Below, one piece after another: positions 1 through 11,289 of a DNA stretch of 64,000 nucleotides. The stretch's first letter is position 1. Each line of letters opens with the position of its first letter. A program made the translations under genes and the position numbers. Source of the DNA: Ignelater luminosus (taxonomy: Eukaryota; Arthropoda; Insecta; Coleoptera; Elateridae); NCBI GenBank assembly GCA_011009095.1, contig VTPC01008707.1:42362-106361 (forward strand), given 5' to 3'. The notes beneath the pieces are model-generated. The model saw only the letters and a program-made list of their open reading frames with translations. It was not told where the DNA came from and made no database searches.

Positions 1-1365
1 ATTAGATATTAAATATTCTTAACTAAATTAAGTTATGAGAACTATGACGTAATAGATCGTCACTAGCTACGTGTCTATCTCTTCCTTAATATTACAAAGA
101 TATTAAATAATTATGACTGTAAAATTGTACAAAATAGACACAGCATTCACATCCATTAATTAATTACGCACTTCAAAAAGAAATAATATTTCCACCAATG
201 CTTTTCTTTTCTGTTCGTTATAGAAATAGGTATTGACAGTTCAAATCATTAATCCTCGTCGCTCTCAACTGAACTCTAAAAAAAGGACCTTTTTTCTCCT
301 AAACGATTTATTTACCCGATTTTAACGTCAATTCAAAATAGCATTAATTATCGTATTGTTTAGAGCTACGCTATACAATGCATTCAACTTGGCATTTAAT
401 CCTCTTTATCATTTTGTTAGCCTTCATGCACTAGCGAAGAAGAAGAAAATAAAACAAAACGAAACGACTATTAAACTACCGAGATGTTGTTTGTTATAAA
501 CTACACAAAGTTTAATCGCTTCTGGTAATACATTATGGTTAACTCTAAAATGCCACATGCAATACTGTAGTTAAAATCTTTCGCTAATTATAAATACTGT
601 TAATGTCATACACTTTTAAAATAAGTATGAATGACACACAGAAATTGTAATAATTAAAACGATTTTTCCAAGAAGGAAAAGAACCATCTAAAACAAATTT
701 TACTCAAATTTAATCAAGTCTGAAGAAATAAACACTTCGAATTCCTCTCTGAATCCTTTAGGGTTAACTAAAATATTTACTTTGGCTTAAATTAATTTCA
801 GTTTACTTATGTTTTATGTATTAAAAATCAATAGCAGCTGAAATCATATTATATTTAATTAAAACTACTGCTGCTGGTTACACGAACCTTTATGAAACCA
901 AATTTTAAACATTATTTGATATTTTTTTCCAAAATCAAGCCGTATAGCATCAACAAATCATAACACACTCCATATAGCTAAATGTCTTTCAATTTTTGTG
1001 TGTTAGTCTCATTGTGTCGTTTTTTTGTTTCTGAGCTCAAATTGCTACTGAGGTTCAAATTCTCTTCTCTGGAGGAAGTCTATGAACTTCTGTTGAATCA
1101 AACATTAATTAAAAAGGAAGAATGGTCTTGCCAAATGGTGTCAAAATAGCAGATGGTCCTAAAGAATAATCTTGATTTATGTCAAACATCTTAACTGATT
1201 TGGAGTCATCGTGCACGCTAAGACACCCTTTATATCATTTTTCAAGCAGCTAATTTGCTTTGTTGATTCATTTGTTTATTAAACTTGTAGCTGTACGCAG
1301 TATCTCTTTGGTGAACAATTAAGAAAACAACTAATTTACCTGAATTTGCAAGGTCTGAGCTTATG
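1..1365. other. AT-rich non-coding DNA
   Basis: No reading frame or repeat that I can assign. The sequence is uniformly AT-rich with scattered poly-A/T runs. Confidence 0.6.
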
Positions 1366-1639
1366 TTAACACGTTCACTGCCAAGCTCATATCGGAGGGT
1401 ACTTACCCCGAACCACACATTAAAAACTACGTAACAACCGTCTCTTTTCTTTTTTATGGCAGTATTAGATTTAAAAACAGTTTATTGTTTGATTCTTGTT
1501 TTTTTTTGTCGACACACGGCAAAGAAAATGTATCTAGTGACCGGATCACGCCTTGAGGCGTCCCATCACAAACTTTCTGAATAAACAAAACAAACTTAAT
1601 TCTAAAATTAACGTCACTAAATAAAAGAATTCTAAAATT

Positions 1640-2076
1640 TAATCGTGTGTTATAATAGCACAATCCAAATAATATCCAGGATCACCAGGACACTTTTTGC
1701 GAAGGTGTATACGTAGTATCTTTTTGACAACCATTCTCATAGGAGGTTTCGCATTGTTTGCGAGGAATTCTTGTTCTACCTTCTCGTTTTTTGCGCAATG
1801 TCAACACATGCTCACCATCTCTTTGGGATAGATTTAATGAAGTACAAGAAGGCGACTCTTCCAGTAATTTTCTTATTACTGAAAGCCGAAAGTCGTATAG
1901 TGACATTCTGTTTCCTGAATACTTGCAATAAAAGTTATGCGAATTTATAAGCATCAGCTGTAGAATGTGAATGAAAATTTTTGTTGGCCATCTGATAATT
2001 TTCCTCTCACATGGATAATAGGACAGTATTTAATTCTGCCTATCTATCGCAGACATAAAATTTTTATACTCCACTA
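1640..2076 (-). pseudogene. piggyBac transposase, third catalytic region and C-terminus
   Basis: The minus strand continues the piggyBac protein in another frame. M-S-A-I-D-R-Q-N near 2056-2033 matches the family's third catalytic Asp block (usually G-V-D-x-x-D-Q) and is followed at once by a TAA stop. Next come YYPCERKIIRWPTKIF, the NSHNFYCKY and MSLYDFRL blocks, and a basic tail RTRIPRKQCE. The family's Cys-rich C-terminal zinc finger is only partly kept (RKQCETSYENGCQKDTTY), and a second stop lies at 1682-1684. The frame differs from that of the catalytic core, so at least one indel separates them. Confidence 0.88.
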
Positions 2077-2135
2077 TTGGGCGAGGTTTCAGTTTAGATC
2101 GGCCTCTTCGATCTGTCGCTTCAACCATTTCATTT

Positions 2136-2915
2136 TCACATTCTCATTAAATGTAGCACATCTCTCTTATCCTTCCATTTGGCTATTATTATTCCGTTTG
2201 CACACTTTGTAATAGTATCTCTCACTCTCAACTTGCTGTCTTTTACTTCTTTGGAAGAATTTTTTCTGTCCACAAGCAGAGTACCAGTACAGTAAGTTCT
2301 ATTATCGAGTAATTTCTTGGCAAGTCCATAACTGTTATAAAAGTTGTGCCCTACATTTAATTTTCCACTCAACAGCTCCTTATCAGCGTGTCTCTTTTTA
2401 CCAGTTTCGTGCATCATGCCGATATACACAAAAAATCGCAAACTGCATCCAGTGGGAGTTATTAACATGTATAATTTAATTCCATATTTATGCCTTTTAT
2501 TTTTGATGTACTGGCAGAATACCAACCTCTTATGCCATAACAACATTGATTCGTCCAGGCTTAGTTCGCGACCAGGATAATAAATTTTGCTCATCCTTTT
2601 ATCGAAGTAAAGTCTATCAGTTAGCGTTTCCTTGTCTTCCTCGAGGTTTCTTGCGAAGTAAAGCCACTTCTGAATCAGCAAGAATCTATTCCTACTCATA
2701 TTTTTGGAAAATGTCGTCACATTAAACAGATCGTCTTGTTTCCAGTAGTCCTCCACTCTATTGAACCTAATAGTGCCAATGTGCAAGATAAGGCCAATAA
2801 AAGTTAAAAATTCATCTTTTGTGAGCTTTTGCCAGTCAGGTATCCTTGATTTCTCTTTGGTTTTAGAGTCCAGAGAAATTTCTATAGCATATTTATTTAT
2901 TTCATGTACTATGCA
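2136..2915 (-). pseudogene. piggyBac transposase, catalytic core
   Basis: Translated on the minus strand, this carries the family's hallmark order: a region ending in HEINKYAIE (near 2890), IGTIRFNRVEDYW (start of the 2136-2786 frame), MSRNRFLLIQKWLYF, LDESMLLW with the first catalytic Asp, then IKNKRHKYGIKLYMLITPTG. The second catalytic region reads VGHNFYNSYGLAKKLL, where the family normally has an Asp before NFY-S; here it is His, so the active site is lost. GTLLVDRKN follows. Stops interrupt the frame both upstream of about 2915 and at 2136. In active members the protein makes TTAA-specific cuts in the nucleus; this copy cannot. Confidence 0.93.
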
Positions 2916-3076
2916 TTAAATGAATGTGTCAGTAAAAAAAAATGTCTGAAGTAATCAATTGGCTGGCTACTAGAAACGGGAATAAGCGTATCTTCTCTCT
3001 TGGTAAACGAAAGAGTTTTCATAGAAACGAAACCATCCTGCTAATCAACCTCAGCTTCTCCATCACTATTATTTTG

Positions 3077-3286
3077 TTAAACAAGTGTTTTCGGTTGTGT
3101 AGTAACGTTTTCAACCTTCTGCATAAGATTTGCAACTACTTGTTGCATTCTTTCATCAATCTCGAATTCATCACTTTCACTACCACCAACAAAGTCACGG
3201 CCATCATCATTATTATCTAGGTTATCATTAGACGAATCCAGATAATCACTTTTTAATAATTTAACTAGTGACGTTATTGGCAGCAA
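3077..3286 (-). pseudogene. probable piggyBac transposase N-terminal acidic segment
   Basis: A 69-codon minus-strand frame rich in Asp, Glu, Asn and Ser (SNDNLDNNDDGRDF, GSESDEFEIDER). PGBD transposases commonly begin with a poorly conserved acidic region like this, and the position upstream of the core fits. It lacks an ATG at its start, because the frame opens within the putative terminal repeat. Assignment rests on position and composition only. Confidence 0.5.
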
Positions 3287-3291
3287 GCGTG

Positions 3292-4620
3292 GTAATTATA
3301 TTTAATTCTACTTTGGTTACAACCTCCTCTTTCCTGTGGGAAGAAAGAAGAGACTCTTGTCATATCCGCCCCTTTTTTAATTAAATGTCAGCGGAAAAGT
3401 ACTACACTTTATTTTAACTTTTACATACCTGTTCAACCAATATTATTTTTTAATTACTTTTATTGCAAAACCCGCTAAATTAGTAAATGATAGGAAAACT
3501 GGTACTTCGTAACAACATCACAACTGAGGCTGTGACTGTTCTTTCAATACAATGTTGACAAAATTTTAGTCAAATTAACGATTAATGATTACGATTAGAA
3601 ATTTAGTTATTGATAGTCACGGACGATTTACGAGTACATTTTATCGTCAATCACATGAAAATATGGCATTAAATAATTAACTAATAAATTAAAAGGTTAA
3701 GTAATTGCAGAAGATGATTATCGTGTAGGTTGCAGAAGACGTTCTTTTTTCTAAACATTGCAAAAATGTAATTTCTTCATTATCAAGTAAATCTGCTTCC
3801 ATCACAGTGTCACAATAAAAAATGGTAAGTAAAATTGCAGGTATACCCTGATAAAATATATTACCTACCTAATCTGATGTTAGAAGAACCAGAGTCTTCT
3901 GCATTTTACACGCAATTCTACATTTTAGGACAGTTGATGAGGAGACTTGTAATACAGCTATCACTTTGGTGGCAATGAATTGTTGTAGCATCACTTCGTT
4001 TTTTGATGATTCCCTAGAAGTGTCAAGTTAAACAGGTAGTGAGTTCCTTCCTGTTATGTCAACAAGTTTATCCTATCTATTATATATCTATACAATCAGG
4101 TTTACCTTTCCCTTGTCGGATTTCCACGTAAGAGCAGTACTTGGTATTTTGGTAAGCCAACGCGGGTAGCATGACTCTGTAGATGAGACTTGGGACAATC
4201 CCAGTCTGTTCCTGTATTAATTGCTCTTCTATCCTGTCCTTTAAATTCAAATCTCCTTCAAATCAAACTTGAAACTGTGCCTAGTGCCAAATTTTGAGAA
4301 AGCTTGATCTTTAAGCTCTAGTATTAGTATGGAAACTTGAAGTCAAAAGCTCCAGGTTTATATTAAACGAAGGATAAAGCTTATGAGAGTCTCCAATAAT
4401 ATTGCTGCTGATCCTAGGGTTTCATGAGTTTCAATTGCTTCTGGCTCTGCCTCGTCAGGCTGGTCCTGCAAGGAAAACCTTTTCTTTATTCCTTTTTATT
4501 TTGGTGGATATTCGCGGGTCTATTTGATCCCTCCCTGATTCTCTCTACTTTATTTTTATCAATTAAAGTGATTTACCTTTTCCAATGGAGGATCTGTTTT
4601 CCTTTGTCGGGTAAAAGTCA
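3292..4620. other. AT-rich spacer without assignable features
   Basis: No recognisable gene or repeat. The short frames here are not supported by any family resemblance. Confidence 0.55.
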
Positions 4621-5110
4621 AGTCAAGTCAATTCAACGCAATTGCCACCAAGGTGGCTGCTATCTAGGAAACTTAATTCCTCTATAGCTGGTGATGAAAG
4701 AAAATGGGGTCGTAAATCCGATGTCCGGTACCAAGCAGTCCGCACGCCAATCCACGGCGATGATGTTATTAGGTGGCGACAGCGTGGCAAGCCGCGCACC
4801 GGTTCGTCCAGGACTCCCGACAACCAAGGCAACCTGTATGGGAAGTATGCCAAAGGACACCCAGCAAGCCGCCAAACAGAGGCGACTGTGGAGGTGATCG
4901 GAGTGACGCGAAAGACGGTTCCTTTCAGAACAGTGTTGGTATTGTGTGGTGAGATGTGTGGAGTATGTATGTGATTAGAGTAGTGTTGTGTGGGTGCGTA
5001 GGTGTGTTGAGAGTGCCGTGGACTGGTGCGGAAGCTATTTCGGCATTTGCCTTCACCACTAGGGGAAACCACGGAAAACCCTAGTGAGAACAGATTAGGG
5101 CCTCTGCTAC
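4620..5110. repeat. GC-rich block of unknown origin, probably a repeat remnant
   Basis: About 490 bp stands out from its surroundings by high GC, CpG-containing words and a strongly GT-skewed plus strand between about 4915 and 5040. It contains the short stem GCCACC-AA-GGTGGC near 4645. Near 5060 a phrase of the form ACTAGGGGAAACCACGG is followed by AAAACCCTAGTGAG, a stem-loop-like pair. Open frames on both strands (4642-4974 plus; 4623-5072 minus) resemble no family I know and may simply reflect few stops in GC-rich DNA. An untranslated region of a retroelement is the likeliest source, but that is inference. Confidence 0.45.
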
Positions 5111-5149
5111 CTGCAACAAAGGAAAAAGCGGAATCGTTGTTGGTATTCT

Positions 5150-6450
5150 TTGAAAAGGTAGCGGAACACAGAGGGAGTGGGAAATGTTGAGTGATTAGGG
5201 AAGTCTGAGGGTGTTGTCTAGTATGTCCTCAAGGTCCTCAAGTCGGGTAAAATAAACGGCAGGTTTTTTAATGTCTACCACTGGGTTTTGTCTGTGTCTC
5301 GTTCTTCTAAAATCTTTGTTGGTTTTTCAAACGGCTTTTAATGCAACTGTTTGTAGAAGGGTAAAAGTCCTTGTTTTCTTTTGTTGTTATAGTTTTCATA
5401 AACATCTAGATCTATCACGTGCATATTGAGATATTCGTAAGGACCGTGTAGTAGTGTAAAAGGTGTGTATTTTATTCGTAGCGCCAATTATGTTTCTGGG
5501 TACAATCCATGCCGGGGATGAGTAAGGATTCATGCTGTGTCTTATGATTTTGTTCTCTAAAAGTTTCTGGATCTGGTCTTGTATCTTATTCTTTAGATGG
5601 CAAGGATACCGAAAACCTTTACAGAATGCCGGTTCGTCGTCTTTGCTTCTAATCTTGTGTTTTACAACGTTAGTGAAACGCCTTTGTCTATCAAATCTTT
5701 TTATCGCAAGTATTGTTTCAAGTTAGTTTGTACGACATTTACTTTAACACACGTGTGCTTCTTAGAATCATTGTCCCAGGCTAAGTCCGATTTAATATCA
5801 ATTAATTTACAGCAAAATTTTCCATTGCGTATGGTATATGAAATGCATTACACCCATGCGTGGTTCCTATTTGTATCTGACTTTTATTTTATGGTTTGAC
5901 ACTTTTCAAAGCGTGGCTAAATTTCAGCACTGAAGTAATCGCCACTTGGGTAGAGGGGGGTGTTCATGATTAAATTTTGCACCGCAAATTTATTGTTGTT
6001 GTGTTAAAACAGTTTGTAGAAAAACTCATCAGGAATGGTTTTGCGAGATTTATATGCGGTTGCATGGCTTGAGGTGATCACTAATTCTGTGCAGTGCAAA
6101 TTAGTTATGCACATTGTTTAAGCAAGAGTATTAAAATTAACTCAACAGTCTGGAGACAGCCTGAGTAGAATATTTACTGTTATCATAGCGTCTCCAATAT
6201 ATGCAGGGTGTTCCTGATGAGAAGCCACATCAATGAACGTGTTAACCTTAATTTGGCCTCTGGTGTCCATATCGATTGTGACATCTTCAGGAAATTCCTG
6301 AAGACTTTTCACTGAGGTTTTGAGAACCTGTCCTATTTCCGGTGTTCGAGGTTCTGTGAGCACAACATTCAAGTCTGCACGGGCATAAGGCCACTTTTTC
6401 GGGTTTTGTCCGTGACAGATGTTTGGCGCCCAACACGTGGAGCCTTGATG
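5150..6450 (-). mobile_element. Ty3/Gypsy LTR retrotransposon fossil (protease to reverse-transcriptase part)
   Basis: On the minus strand, around 5,500-5,700, the translation carries the start of a Ty3/Gypsy reverse transcriptase: a KDDEPAF phrase, a KNKIQDQIQKLLENKII block and NPYSSPAWIVPRN. This is the well-known approach to the RT palm in this family. The frame at 6142-6372 lies where protease or the gag-pol junction would be, but I do not recognise it. Boundaries are approximate and no LTR pair was found. The copy is a broken fragment with several breaks. Confidence 0.78.
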
Positions 6451-6799
6451 TTTTGAGGCCTTCTAATCTTTATTGTGTTTATTTGATCTATGTAATCTAA
6501 GTTTGCCTTATATTCCCTTGTCCTGGCCATTTTCATGTGTTTAATTAGTTTCCTTTTCTGTTCTTGTATGTCCTTGGGGTAGTCATCATGAATATATATT
6601 TAAGTGCCTTTCAATTTTTTTGATAGTTTTGTTATTTCTGTTTTCTTATCTCATGTTTTCATTTTCATTAATATTTGTCAAGTTTTATTACCATTTGCAA
6701 CTCATACTCTTCCAATTTCAGTCTAATTTTCGCAGTCCCGCTTAGATAGGCAACACATCAAACACACAGCATAAAACAGAGCCGTTATAAAATTTCAAA

Positions 6800-7123
6800 A
6801 TGGAACAAACGTTGAAAATAATGCTAAATAAATGTAATGTTAAAATAGAAAATAAATTAGATTATATACAAGGTGAATTAGAAGAGGTAAAAAAGGAAAA
6901 TAAAAGAATAAGTGCTGAGAATTCAGTACCAAGAAATATAATAAATAAACAAGAGCACAGATTAGAAGTATTAGAAAAGAATTTAATTATACAAGAGATG
7001 GAAGCAGCTATAGACGAAGACGAGAGGCAAATAAAAAATAAAATAGAAAAAATACTATACAAGATACAGGCGAAAATAAACATAGAGGAAGATGTCACTG
7101 AATTGCCAGTTAGTGAGAATTAA
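6800..7123 (+). CDS. coiled-coil protein resembling LINE ORF1
   Basis: An uninterrupted 107-codon frame starting at ATG. Residues 1-60 are a highly charged coiled coil (EELEEVKKENKRIS-type heptads). It is followed by RLEVLEKNLIIQEMEAA and DERQIKNKIEKILYKI. The pattern of a coiled coil, then LEK..(N)NLIIQGM-like residues, then a D-rich helix is typical of ORF1 proteins of L1/CR1-like LINEs, which bind the element's RNA. No zinc knuckle or complete RRM follows, and no reverse transcriptase is visible downstream. It could be a truncated ORF1 or an unrelated coiled-coil frame in A-rich DNA. The codons are very A-rich, so chance openness is a real alternative. Confidence 0.4.
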   Translation: MEQTLKIMLNKCNVKIENKLDYIQGELEEVKKENKRISAENSVPRNIINKQEHRLEVLEKNLIIQEMEAAIDEDERQIKNKIEKILYKIQAKINIEEDVTELPVSEN

Positions 7124-9660
7124 TTAAGTGATTACGATTGCAATTTATTTGAAACGCTTGAACCCTTGCCAGAACGTATCAATAATGATGGCATCAAAAT
7201 AAATCTGCATGATTTTGTTTGCAACTAAAAAAAGCTGTGAAACATTTTGTTAGGCGTGTAGCAAAAAAAGAAATTAATTTTGAATTGTCTGATAGTATTA
7301 TCGACATTCTTAGGTGGCACTCTACGTTCATGAACGTGCACTTAGCTAGATAACATAAACGTATTTACGTACTTTTTTTGAGTATTGTAGTCGGAAGTCT
7401 GATTTTAGGCGAGCAGCATTCGTCATGTGTCTGATTCAAAATCCGAAAGCTTATATCTCACGCTTTAAAATAATTCTAAACTACCTTACATTTTTTAACG
7501 TTTCTGTACTATATTATTAGGACATCCTGTATGCAAGCTTTTTCTTTAAACAAGTCTTTTGGTTGTAAATTAAAAATTTAAAAGCACAATAAGGAAATTA
7601 AATTCTTATTAAAGGAAACGAAAAAAAAATTGTTTCCACTTACAACCTTCACTTGCTTTCAAGTCTGCCGACATAAAAGGTAAAATGATTTCGTCACGTT
7701 TTCAATTTTATTTATCATCACCATATTTCCTGATTTTTTAAAATAACGAGTACAAATTTTTAGAAGCGTTCCATTTAGGATATGCCGTAGTATATCGCAA
7801 AAATATAGGAAATGAGAATGAACCTTTTTATCCGTAATAAATATAAATTTAGACAGTCCTACCTTCGCTTTTTATCTGTTTTTGCGTGACACTTTTTACC
7901 TTTTCTAAAAATATAAAATGCCAGTCGACAATGGCTTAATTGCAGGTGTCGTTTCGTTGAATAAATAATGTTCTACTTGGATAATTTAATTCTCTTAACT
8001 AAATCTACTCAAATTTTTACATTCTGTAGATAACCAGAATTTATTTTACTTTTCTTCAGAAGCAGACCTACACTTCGAACAAATAAGTAAATAGCCATTG
8101 TGTTTTATAAATAATAAATGTAAAAAGTATCTGTTTGACCGTTTGACCTTTTGCTCTTTTTGATATTAACCTTGAGTACATTCGAAATGTTTTATTTTAA
8201 TGTTATTTATTTACGTACACTCTAAAATGACAATAAAACAAGGCATTTAAAACAACAAAATGGCATGAATTGTTAAAGAAACACGCTAATTTCTTTTGCT
8301 GAACTTCAATAGAGGTTTCTTTTTTTTCGTAGTAAAACGGAAGGTTTTGTTTTTCTACAAAAGCTTACTTGCCTACCTTAAAAAAAGCGCCTTTCAGTCA
8401 ATGTCACAGTTACACGCTTGTTGGAATTAAAGCAAAATGTCAAGAATCACCTCCACTTCGTCTAGAATTTTTAATCTAAATTTCGATAACATTTATAATA
8501 ACGTCACTCAGTTACACAACTGCCGTGAGATGAAGCTTTTTATTGTTTCATATTTTCTGTGTTTTGAAATCTCCTTGGGATGTTTAGAGCCGGTGAATTA
8601 ATTGGTCTTAGGGAATTGACATAGTTCTAATGTGTATTTAGCATTAAATTTTAATGATGTAAATCTTCATTAGAAATGGTTATTAATTTTCCCTCGAGAT
8701 TTCCAGGGGTTACGTACGTACGCACCAGAATCTCTAGATATTATTTATGGCGTGACCCAATAAGATTAGACGCCGGTTTTAGCACTGGCGGTTTGAAGTG
8801 AAATATTAATGCAAATTAGGTAGACTTCTCTGTACTTAGTATGAGACTGATAAGCAGAGTAGCTTTTGTTAACTCCAATGCTGTCACTAGATGATTATCT
8901 GACATCGTAAACACGAAGTTCCTTATATCTTAGGTTTCGATATAGAGCGCTATTTTTAGATTGTATCCTTTGGTGAATGATATAATGATAATAATATAAT
9001 TGAGACATTTTCTATTCCACTGCATCGAAGGTCGTTATTACAATTTCCTGGGAAATTAATTGCTTTTTTGCTCCATTAAGTAAGTCACCTGGAATTTGTA
9101 ATAAAAAGGAAAACTCATTTAAATCAAAGAATAAGTACATAAGCTTGATTAAAATTACAATCAGAATTTGCACAAGAAGCTTTTTAAAATTAAAATTTAA
9201 TTACATTTTAATTTAATGATCATAAAGAAAAAAACCGCATTTGAAGAAAAAAGGATCGCTGACTTAAAAACATTAACTACTAACTGGTTAGGCAAAGGAA
9301 ACCAATAAAGACGTACATAAAGGTCATTATTGCTACCAAGTTTAATTTTTGTGTCGATAAGATAAAAATGAATAATATTCTTAAATTAGATGAAAAGGAA
9401 AAAGACCAGCAGATGGAAAAGTACCATTTCTGCCTTTATTAATGCTTCACTGATACAAAATTTTTTTTTATTGCGATCAGATGTTTGATTCGTCGCCACC
9501 TTTAGCTGTAAAGGTTAAGCCGCTTTCAGGCACTAAGCAGCGTTGCCAAACTTATGTTTCTTTTTTTTTGGCTCGTGTGAAGAAACTAACTGCGTTAGAG
9601 AATTCGCGTTTGAAGTTTTCTCATCACAATTGATTAAGGAAGGCGGCTACCTGAAGCTTT
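7124..9660. other. AT-rich non-coding DNA
   Basis: No assignable gene. A phrase translating as LSDSIIDILRWHSTF at about 7277-7330 (plus) is coding-like but unrecognised. The stretch 8550-8830 is of higher complexity, with many ATTA cores and an ATGCAAAT octamer near 8811. Confidence 0.5.
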
Positions 9661-9674
9661 TAATGCAATTTAGG

Positions 9675-9687
9675 GACACCCTGTATA
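9675..9687 (-). repeat. possible DNA-transposon end (ACACCCTGTA motif)
   Basis: GACACCCTGTATA, preceded by TGCAATTTAGG, looks like the end of a Tc1/mariner-type MITE abutting a TA: on the minus strand, TA then CAGGGTGTCCCTAAATTGC. A related GACATCCTGTA occurs at 7521-7531. No matching opposite end was found, so only one terminus is suggested. Confidence 0.3.
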
Positions 9688-10629
9688 TTTCAATTTGAAC
9701 GTTTTTCAAATTTTAACCTCAAAAACACCAAAATGGTTTAAATATCTCAAAGAACAAATGTATCGACCTTTCTTTTTGATTATTTCTTCCCACATTTGCT
9801 TATTAATTTAAATACTTTACAAGAGTAAGAAGGCAGTCTGCAGATGAATTCTCCGTTTGGACCTTTTCCACCCTTTGGTACAATCTGACTGTTGAAAAAT
9901 TAATTGGCCAGCGACTGACCAAGCTGATCCCAATAATTCATCCTCTACATCACTATATCTCGCAGTTGCGCAAAAGAGTCTAAAATCGTCACAAGCACAC
10001 CAGATCAATTGGAGTTCTGGCTCCTAACGTGGAAAATCATACCAAATCCCCTAAAGCCCTAGGTCATTTTGTTTCTTTCTCTACAGCAATCAGATTAGAG
10101 CAGAGAGACTTGGTGAAGCAGACGTTCGCTTTGACAACATGTGGCTCACGATTTAAAGTTTCTGCCTTGCGATCATCTTTACCTCGATATTAGAGTGAAA
10201 CGACCCCTATAAATTAAAACACTCCTAAGCGTAGTTCCAAACTGTCAATCACGAACGCTGCTTTAAACCTACAAGACCCTCATTCGATAGATCCACTACT
10301 TTAAAACTGCACTGTTGTAATATATTGTTTGATTTCGCTAGAAACAAAGATAGAAAATCGTTAAAAAATGTTTACTCAACAAGGTAGCTCATCAAATCAA
10401 GGAATCTGTTCTAACATTAATACTTTTTACTTCAAACGCAGTAACTCGTATGACCACAAATAATTTACTTTGAAAAAGTTACTCGCTTAAACAACACAGG
10501 ATTACTTATGAGATTCCTAGTCCAGTTTTTCAGACTACTTACCTCGATTAGGATCGTGGGTTTCAAATAACTTTAAAATAAATTGGGATATACAAACACA
10601 ATGATAAACCACAAGTCTGCCAAATAATT

Positions 10630-10960
10630 CTAACTCAAATATTTAAAACCGATAAGTGCCATCAATGCAATGTTACTGATATTTTCGATACGCAAGCCAT
10701 GGTACCGACAATCCATCTCTATGAGGAACACAATGAATTCATCTTTTGCAAGTTTTGGAAGCGTTGAACGTTTTCCCAGTGCCACCTTAAGAAGAATTTC
10801 GTAATCACTTAGGTTTTTGACGTACCTCTCGACCTTACCTTTGGGAACGCCAAAAATCTTAGATGCCTTTAGGTATCCTATTTCTCTTTCCAGGGTTCTT
10901 CATGCTTCACTTCCTTTCTTGCTTTTCTTTTCCTCTTGTTTTCTTTCTTCTAAAAACGAT
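10630..10960 (-). pseudogene. pogo/jerky-like transposase, N-terminal psq DNA-binding domain
   Basis: The minus strand reads KKSKKGSEA, a stop near 10903, then RTLEREIGYLKASKIFGVPK, GKVERYVKNL, an LGKRSTLPKLAKDEFIVFLI block and EMDCRYHGLRIENISNIALM. This is the psq helix-turn-helix followed by the LG+...LP...E..(6-8)..EM...(F/Y)(F/H)GL block of pogo-type (Tc1/mariner superfamily) transposases and their domesticated jerky/CENP-B relatives. After the stop the frame stays open for about 90 codons, ending at a TAG near 10630. The DDE catalytic domain is not clearly recognisable further down. Most likely a transposon remnant; a host-derived psq gene exon is the less likely alternative. Confidence 0.72.
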
Positions 10961-10990
10961 AAGAAAAATAGAATGCAATATTTATAGTAC

Positions 10991-11287
10991 ACAGTCTCAA
11001 GCCTGATATGAAACAATCTCAAGCCTGATATGAGACAATCTCAAGCCTGATATGAGACAATCTCATATTAGGAATGATCTAGTGTCTCATATTAGGGAAA
11101 TCAATAAAATCTTAAAATCTAAATAAATGGAAAAAAATACACATGAAGTAATGAAAGCATTTAGCTAGATATTAAAGTTTGCCGAAATAAGTTTACATGA
11201 AAAATCATAGAAAAAAACTTTTCAAATATCTGCTTTGGTTTGGCAAACTAGAAGGTATCTCACATTAGGAAACTATTTCATATTAGG
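10991..11287. repeat. 22 bp tandem repeat plus dispersed TCTCATATTAGG motifs
   Basis: Three consecutive 22 bp units (10991-11012, 11013-11034, 11035-11056) have the consensus ACAATCTCAAGCCTGATATG plus AG. They are followed by inverse-sense motifs TCTCATATTAGG at 11061, TCTCATATTAGGG at 11085, TCTCACATTAGG at 11258 and TTTCATATTAGGG at 11275. CCTGATATGAGA and TCTCATATTAGG are near reverse complements, so the block mixes both orientations of one motif. Confidence 0.85.
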
Positions 11288-11289
11288 GC

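Larger units (their letters stand above)
1370..3291 (-). mobile_element. piggyBac-family DNA transposon, inactive
   Basis: The body codes on the minus strand for a piggyBac (PGBD/DDE_Tnp_1_7) transposase. At the left edge a TTAA (1366-1369) is followed by CACGTTCACTGCCAAG. At the right edge the reverse complement reads CACGCTTGCTGCCAAT and is followed by GTAA, one base from the TTAA target. Twelve of 16 end positions agree, so these are probably the terminal inverted repeats and target-site duplication. The 1.9 kb span is short for an autonomous copy (usually about 2.4 kb or more). The N-terminal reading frame almost abuts the right end, which suggests a deletion of the 5' leader. The body is certain from protein similarity; the exact ends are a strong inference. 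Confidence 0.88.

Noticed and set aside
770-776. GGGTTAA as a piggyBac right end
   Set aside because: No matching TTAACCC partner at a sensible distance; the CACG ends at 1370 and 3291 explain the piggyBac element better.
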